Assembly: GCA_009923795.1 (NCBI GenBank) | Contig: RFSU01000002.1 | Location: 1 to 34,799 of the forward strand | Direction: 5' to 3' | Source of the DNA: Sphingomonadaceae bacterium | GTDB lineage: Bacteria > Pseudomonadota > Alphaproteobacteria > Sphingomonadales > Sphingomonadaceae | Length of the DNA: 34,799 nt | In this document: piece by piece, positions 29,757 to 34,799 of the stretch | Layout: each line of letters starts with the position of its first letter | Numbering within the stretch: the first letter of the stretch is position 1 | Translations under genes and position numbers: made by a program | Notes under the pieces: generated by a model | The model's database searches: none | Seen by the model: the letters and a program-made list of their open reading frames with translations, nothing else | What the model was told of the DNA's origin: nothing

Positions 29757-29919
29757 GTTTAAGCGCCCTCTCCTCTATGGCACGACATCCCCCTGCCGTG
29801 TTCCAATGTGCAAAGACTGCGTTGAAGGGACGCATCCGTCAACCCTGAAATTACTTTCTAGATCAGGGTGTAAGGATGTCGGCTGGCTTTTCTCGGCAAG
29901 GGTTGTCACTATCGCCGCA

Positions 29920-31174
29920 ATGACCAAGAAGAACGAGACGGGCTTCAAGGGCTTTTTACGGCGATTGGGACCGGGCCTTGTCACAGGAGCAGCGGACGAT
30001 GACCCGTCGGGCATTGGCACGCACAGTCAGGTCGGGGCGGAATTTGGCTATGGTCTGGCTTGGACATTTGTTCTCAGCTTTCCCCTGATGGTCGTCATTC
30101 AAGAAGTGGCCGCTCAAATTGGCCGCGTGACCGGGCGGGGTATCGCCGCCAATGTCCGCCGCCATTATCCGCGCGCCTTGTTACTCGGCATTGTCTTGCT
30201 GTTGTTGGTGGCCAATATCATCAACCTTGGCGCGGATTTGAGTGCCATGGGGGCCGCCCTGCAATTGCTGACCGGCGGTTATGCCGTCATCTACACAATC
30301 GGCTTTGGCATTTTGTGCGTCGTCGTTGAGGTGATGGTGCCCTATGACCGCTATGCCGGCATCCTGAAATGGACGACCCTATCGCTCTTTACCTATGTTG
30401 CGGTGGTGTTGGTCTCCAACGTGCCTTGTCAAGAAGCCGTCACGGCTTTGGTCATCCCTGACATTGAATGGACGCCTGCTTATGCAACGGCGCTGGTCGC
30501 CATTTTGGGGACGACGATCAGCCCCTATCTCTTCTTTTGGCAGGCCGCACAGGAAATTGAAGAGCAGCACCGCCACCATTCCAAGCCCTTATATGAAACA
30601 CCAGCAAAAGCAGGGCCAGAGCTGCAACGGATCCGCATCGATACACTGACGGGCATGGCGTTCAGCTCGATCATCGCGCTGGCCATTGTCTATGCAGCCG
30701 CCGCGACGCTCCACGCCAATGGCATTCGCAATATCGAAACATCTGCTCAGGCGGCAGAGGCGTTGCGCCCAATTGCGGGCGATCTCGCTTTTGCCCTTTT
30801 TGCACTCGGCATTATTGGTACCGGGCTTTTAGCCGTGCCGGTCCTGGCCGGGTCTGCCGCTTATGCCATCACAGAGATGCTCGGCCGCACTGGCAGCCTT
30901 GCGGCCCGCCCGCTCAAGGCCAAATTCTTTTATGGGGCGATTGCCGCCACTACCCTCGCTGGCGGACTCATCAACTTTGCAGGCCTTGATCCCGCCCGCG
31001 CGCTCTATTGGGCAGCGGTCGTCAATGGCGTGCTGGCCGCGCCATTAATGGCGGTCAGCGGCCATGGGGGACTTAACTCTCCCCCAGCGGGCGACATGGC
31101 TCGGCTGGACAGCCACCGCCGTCATGGCGGCCGCAACCGCCATCTTCTTTTGGTTTTTGGCGTTTCCCGGATGA
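29920..31174 (+). pseudogene. Nramp-like divalent metal transporter, frameshifted near the C-terminus
   Basis: LGPGLVTGAADDDPSGIGTHSQVGAEFG and ILGTTISPYLFFWQAAQEIEE are Nramp-family; expected tail MGDLTLPQRATWLGWTATAVMAAATAIFFWFLAFPG* lies in the next frame (31064-31174). Confidence 0.8.
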
Positions 31175-31177
31175 GGA

Positions 31178-32761
31178 TCAGGCGGCCAGCGCCTGATCCT
31201 GTTCTGCGGGCAGGCGGATGAGATAATCAAAGGCCGACAAGGCAGATTTTGATCCTTCACCCATCGCAATGATGATCTGCTTATAGGGGGTCGTTGTCAC
31301 ATCCCCCGCCGCAAAGACACCCGGGACGCTGGTTGCGCCCTTGGCATCGACCTCAATCTCACCGCGCGGACTGAGGGCAAACGCGCCCTTCAACCATTCG
31401 CTATTGGGGACGAGCCCAATCTGGACAAAAATCCCGTCGAGCGGCAGGTGAATGACCTGATCATTGGTGCGATCCTGATAGCTCAGACCCGTCACCTTTT
31501 CGCCATCCCCATGCACTTCAGTCGTGAGCGCCGAGACAATCACACGGACATTGGAAAGGCTGTTGAGCTTGGCCTGCAACACCGCATCGGCGCGCAGTTG
31601 ATTGTCAAATTCAATCAGGGTCACTTCCGCAACAATGCCAGCCAGATCAATGGCCGCTTCCACGCCCGAATTGCCGCCGCCGATCACGGCCACGCGCTTG
31701 CCCTTGAACAAGGGACCGTCGCAATGCGGGCAATAGGCCACGCCCCTGTTGCGATACTCATCCTCGCCCGGCACATTCATTTGCCGCCAGCGGGCCCCGG
31801 TTGAAAGGATGATCGTCTTTGCCTTGAGGCTCGCGCCATTGGCGAGCACAATTTCGTGCAACCCACCTTCACTCTTTGCTGGGATCAGCTTTTCGGCGCG
31901 TTGAAGGTTCATGACGTCAACATCATAGTCCTTCACATGCTGTTCCAGCTGCGCGACAAGCTTTGGCCCTTCGGTGTGAGAGACGGAAATGAAATTCTCA
32001 ATCCCCATCGTGTCGAGCACCTGACCGCCAAAGCGTTCAGCCGCAACCCCCGTTCGGATGCCTTTCCGGGCGGCGTAGACAGCCGCTGCTGCTCCCGCGG
32101 GACCACCGCCCACGACGAGCACGTCAAAGGCATCCTTCGCCTTGATCTTTTCAGCGGCGCGCGCCTCAGCCCCGCTGTCGAGCTTTGCGACAATCTGTTC
32201 CAGATCCATCCGGCCCTGACCAAAAACCTCTCCATTGAGGAAGACCATGGGCACGGCCATGACCTTGCGGTCGGTCACTTCCTCTTGGAACAGCGCGCCA
32301 TCAATGGCGACATGCTTGATCCGAGGATTGAGCACGCTCATCAGGTTCAGCGCCTGCACCACATCGGGGCAATTCTGGCAGGAAAGCGAGAAATAGGTTT
32401 CAAAGACGTAATCGCCGTCCAATGCCTTGACCTGTTCGATCACATCTTGCGCGGCTTTGGAGGGGTGGCCGCCGACTTGCAGCAGGGCCAGCACCAAAGA
32501 CGTAAATTCATGCCCCATGGGCAGACCCGCAAAGCGCACGCCGATGTCTGTGCCAACACGACGGATGAGCATGCTGGGCCGGCGCGCATCGTCATCTGTA
32601 TGGGCCAGCGACACCTTGTCCGACAGGGCGGCAATATCCTGCGCCAACTCGTCCAGCTCGCGCGACTTGGGGCCATCTTCCAAAGACAGCAGCAATTCCA
32701 CGGGCATGGTGATGTTGGCCATATAGGCCGAGAGCTGTTGCTTCAGATTTGCGTCAAGCAT
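31178..32761 (-). CDS. ahpF: Alkyl hydroperoxide reductase subunit F
   Basis: N-terminal tandem Trx-like fold with [16 protein letters not shown] domains [75 protein letters not shown]. Confidence 0.96.
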   Translation of the reverse strand: MLDANLKQQLSAYMANITMPVELLLSLEDGPKSRELDELAQDIAALSDKVSLAHTDDDARRPSMLIRRVGTDIGVRFAGLPMGHEFTSLVLALLQVGGHPSKAAQDVIEQVKALDGDYVFETYFSLSCQNCPDVVQALNLMSVLNPRIKHVAIDGALFQEEVTDRKVMAVPMVFLNGEVFGQGRMDLEQIVAKLDSGAEARAAEKIKAKDAFDVLVVGGGPAGAAAAVYAARKGIRTGVAAERFGGQVLDTMGIENFISVSHTEGPKLVAQLEQHVKDYDVDVMNLQRAEKLIPAKSEGGLHEIVLANGASLKAKTIILSTGARWRQMNVPGEDEYRNRGVAYCPHCDGPLFKGKRVAVIGGGNSGVEAAIDLAGIVAEVTLIEFDNQLRADAVLQAKLNSLSNVRVIVSALTTEVHGDGEKVTGLSYQDRTNDQVIHLPLDGIFVQIGLVPNSEWLKGAFALSPRGEIEVDAKGATSVPGVFAAGDVTTTPYKQIIIAMGEGSKSALSAFDYLIRLPAEQDQALAA

Positions 32762-32784
32762 GGGTCAAATTCCGATTTAAGGGC

Positions 32785-32812
32785 CCGGGGCCGGCCGCAT
32801 GACCGGCCCCGG
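32785..32812. promoter_or_regulatory. Strong hairpin in the ahpC-ahpF intergenic region (proximal to ahpF)
   Basis: Perfect 10-bp arms CCGGGGCCGG - ccgcatga - CCGGCCCCGG; no U-tract on either side. Confidence 0.75.
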
Positions 32813-32814
32813 TA

Positions 32815-32853
32815 AAGCCCCGCCAAAGGGGGGAGAGGAAATAGGCGGGGCTT
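32815..32853. promoter_or_regulatory. Second hairpin in the ahpC-ahpF intergenic region (proximal to ahpC)
   Basis: Perfect 10-bp arms AAGCCCCGCC - 19-nt loop - GGCGGGGCTT, just after the ahpC stop. Confidence 0.75.
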
Positions 32854-32862
32854 CGGGTTTCG

Positions 32863-33426
32863 TTAGATTTTGCCAACGAGATCAAGCGAGGGAGCAAGCG
32901 TCTTTTCGCCTTCTTCCCACTTGGCCGGGCAGACTTCACCGGGGTGCGCAGCAACATATTGCGCAGCCTTGATCTTGCGGAGCAGTTCAACGGCATTGCG
33001 GCCGACGCCTTCCGAGGTGATTTCCATCACTTGGATGATGCCCTGCGGATCGACAACGAATGTGCCACGATCAGCAAGGCCGACGCCCGGACGCATCACG
33101 TCGAAATTGTTGGTCACAACACCCGACGGATCACCGATCATCGTATAGCGGATCTTGCCAATGGCAGGCGACGTGTCATGCCAAGCCTTGTGGCTGAAAT
33201 GCGTGTCGGTCGACACGGCGTAGATTTCAACGCCCAGCTTTTCAAATTCAGCATAATGATCGGCCAGATCTTCCAGCTCGGTCGGGCACACAAAGGTGAA
33301 GTCCGCCGGGTAGAAGAAGAAGACCGACCATTTGCCCTTCACATCGGCATCGGTCACGCTGATGAACTTGCCACCCTTATAGGCCTGCGCCGAAAACGGC
33401 TTAATTTCTGTGTTGATGATCGCCAT
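32863..33426 (-). CDS. ahpC: Alkyl hydroperoxide reductase subunit C (peroxiredoxin)
   Basis: [22 protein letters not shown] (peroxidatic Cys), [34 protein letters not shown] (resolving Cys). Confidence 0.97.
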   Translation of the reverse strand: MAIINTEIKPFSAQAYKGGKFISVTDADVKGKWSVFFFYPADFTFVCPTELEDLADHYAEFEKLGVEIYAVSTDTHFSHKAWHDTSPAIGKIRYTMIGDPSGVVTNNFDVMRPGVGLADRGTFVVDPQGIIQVMEITSEGVGRNAVELLRKIKAAQYVAAHPGEVCPAKWEEGEKTLAPSLDLVGKI

Positions 33427-33575
33427 CTATTTGTCCTTTAAAAGATAATGTGCGGGAAAGGCACTGAGCCGGGATACGCTTTAGCCAAGATGCACCGATT
33501 TGACCAATTGGATTGTCCGGTCTGATTGATCGACAAAATCGATCACACAAACCGCCGTCAATGACTCGATCTATC

Positions 33576-33594
33576 TAATTGGCGTCGCCAATTA
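33576..33594. promoter_or_regulatory. Perfect inverted repeat, candidate operator
   Basis: TAATTGGCG-T-CGCCAATTA, 9-bp arms, in the divergent ahpC/phosphatase intergenic region. Confidence 0.55.
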
Positions 33595-33662
33595 TTTTGG
33601 CATTTGGACTCTGCGGATATCTCAATTAGAGGCCGAGCCAGATTGAAAGGACATTCCACCCC

Positions 33663-34427
33663 GTGCTGAGCCGACTTCTCCCAACCCAAGGCATCCATAA
33701 TTTTCGCGATTATGGGGGGTATCGAACGGACGCGGGCGGTCATGTGACATTGGGCAAGCTGTTTCGATCCGGCCAACATTGCGATGCGACACCCGATGAT
33801 CTGGCACTGGTCAGCCAAATCGGGCTGGCGACCGTTGTTGATTTGCGCAGCGATGCAGAACGCGCCCAATATCCCTGCGCCCGGCCAGAGGATTTTCAAG
33901 GCGAAGTGCTATTTGCATCGGGCAATACACTGGGTGCGGCCTCGCATCTGGATGCGGCCAAGGGCGTGCGAACCGCCGCAGATGCGCATCAGGCGATGAT
34001 CGATCTGTATCGCGCCATGCCCTTTCGTCCGGTGCTTCAACAAAGCTATCGACTGTATTTTCAGCGGCTGGCCGAACTAGATAGCCCCAGCCTGATCCAT
34101 TGCCTTGCTGGCAAGGATAGAACTGGTCTGGCGGTCGCGTTGCTCCACCATCAATTGGGTGTGCACAGCGATGATATTTTTGAAGATTATCTGCTGACCA
34201 ATATTGCGGGCGACTTAGACCGTCGCGTGGCCGCAGGCGCGGAGGCCGTTCGATCCAATTTTGGGGCGGAGATGAGTGACGACGCGGTGCGCTCTATGAT
34301 GTCGGTGGATGCAGCCTTTCTGCATGCTGCCTTTGACGTCATTGGCGATGTGAATCGCTATTGCAAAGAGGTGCTCGGCATAACCCCGGAGCAGCAGAAT
34401 AAACTCAGGTTAGGATTGACGGACTGA
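33663..34427 (+). CDS. Tyrosine-protein phosphatase (Y_phosphatase3 type)
   Basis: FRDYGGYRTDAGGHVTLGKLFRSGQ, VVDLRSDAER, active-site P-loop HCLAGKDRTG. Confidence 0.92.
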   Translation: MLSRLLPTQGIHNFRDYGGYRTDAGGHVTLGKLFRSGQHCDATPDDLALVSQIGLATVVDLRSDAERAQYPCARPEDFQGEVLFASGNTLGAASHLDAAKGVRTAADAHQAMIDLYRAMPFRPVLQQSYRLYFQRLAELDSPSLIHCLAGKDRTGLAVALLHHQLGVHSDDIFEDYLLTNIAGDLDRRVAAGAEAVRSNFGAEMSDDAVRSMMSVDAAFLHAAFDVIGDVNRYCKEVLGITPEQQNKLRLGLTD

Positions 34428-34520
34428 ACCCACCCATAATTTGGGTATAGTTCGTAACCTGAGTGTATTTCTCCCATAATTCTGTGGTTTCTGACCCAAG
34501 TGCACGCCAGTATTTTGGGC

Positions 34521-34725
34521 ATGACACAAAAAATTCTGCTGGTCGAAGACGACGCCACCACCGCTGACTTCATCGTAAAGGGGCTGCATGAGCAAGGCCT
34601 TGCCGTTGACCATGCCAAGACCGGCCGAGACGGCCTATTTCACGCCATCGACGGCAGCTATGATGCCATTATTCTGGATCGGATGCTTCCGGGTATGGAC
34701 GGGATGGCCGTACTCGGCGCGATCC
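34521..34725 (+). CDS. Response regulator receiver domain, partial (chimeric 3' end)
   Basis: MTQKILLVEDDATTADFIVKGLHEQGLAVDHAKTGRDGLFHAIDGSYDAIILDRMLPGMDGMAVLGAIRA; acidic pair and phospho-Asp (LD) present. Confidence 0.85.
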
Positions 34726-34799
34726 GCGCGGCGCAGCTCGGCAAGAAGGTTGCCTGCATCGAGCGCTCCAAGCTCGGCGGCGTCTGCCTCAACTGGGGC
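34719..34799 (+). CDS. Dihydrolipoamide dehydrogenase N-terminal fragment (out of context)
   Basis: Translation AIRAAQLGKKVACIERSKLGGVCLNWG matches the Lpd FAD-binding start, (A)AIRAAQLG-K-VA-(I/V)E...LGG(V/T)CLN-GC. Confidence 0.75.

Noticed and set aside
29608-29919. N-terminal extension of the Nramp ORF
   Set aside because: This part is antisense to the small TM protein (29523-29756) and lacks transporter features; Nramp homology begins after Met at 29920.
31856-32815. 319-aa plus-strand ORF antisense to ahpF
   Set aside because: Overlaps a certain ahpF coding region and has no family resemblance.
1-34799. CRISPR array, transposase, integrase or phage genes
   Set aside because: No regularly spaced direct repeats and no recombinase, transposase or phage structural proteins were seen among the ORFs.

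Overview
The window is mostly one contiguous block of alphaproteobacterial, probably Sphingomonadales-like, chromosome (about 2.4-34.7 kb; lineage inferred from gene content). It carries housekeeping and accessory genes: a CaiD-like hydratase, several transporters, hemB, MATE, valS, popZ/DUF2497, tolC, pcm, a Sel1/2OG-Fe(II) oxygenase, two TonB-dependent receptors, a DUF2946/TBDR/PepSY/Nramp-like metal cluster, ahpF/ahpC, a tyrosine phosphatase and three tRNAs. Both edges look chimeric. The left 2.4 kb is a cyanobacterial-type dnaE fragment fused in frame to the C-terminal ATP-grasp half of an ADP-forming acyl-CoA synthetase. The last ~80 nt switch from a response regulator to a dihydrolipoamide-dehydrogenase N-terminus. 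Other points of interest: a frameshift near the C-terminus of a noncanonical Nramp-like transporter, two strong tandem hairpins between ahpC and ahpF, inverted repeats in the ahpC/phosphatase divergent region, and a possible structured RNA between the MgtC-like and POT genes. I found no CRISPR array, transposon, prophage or clearly new defence system. Everything here was read by eye; no searches were run.
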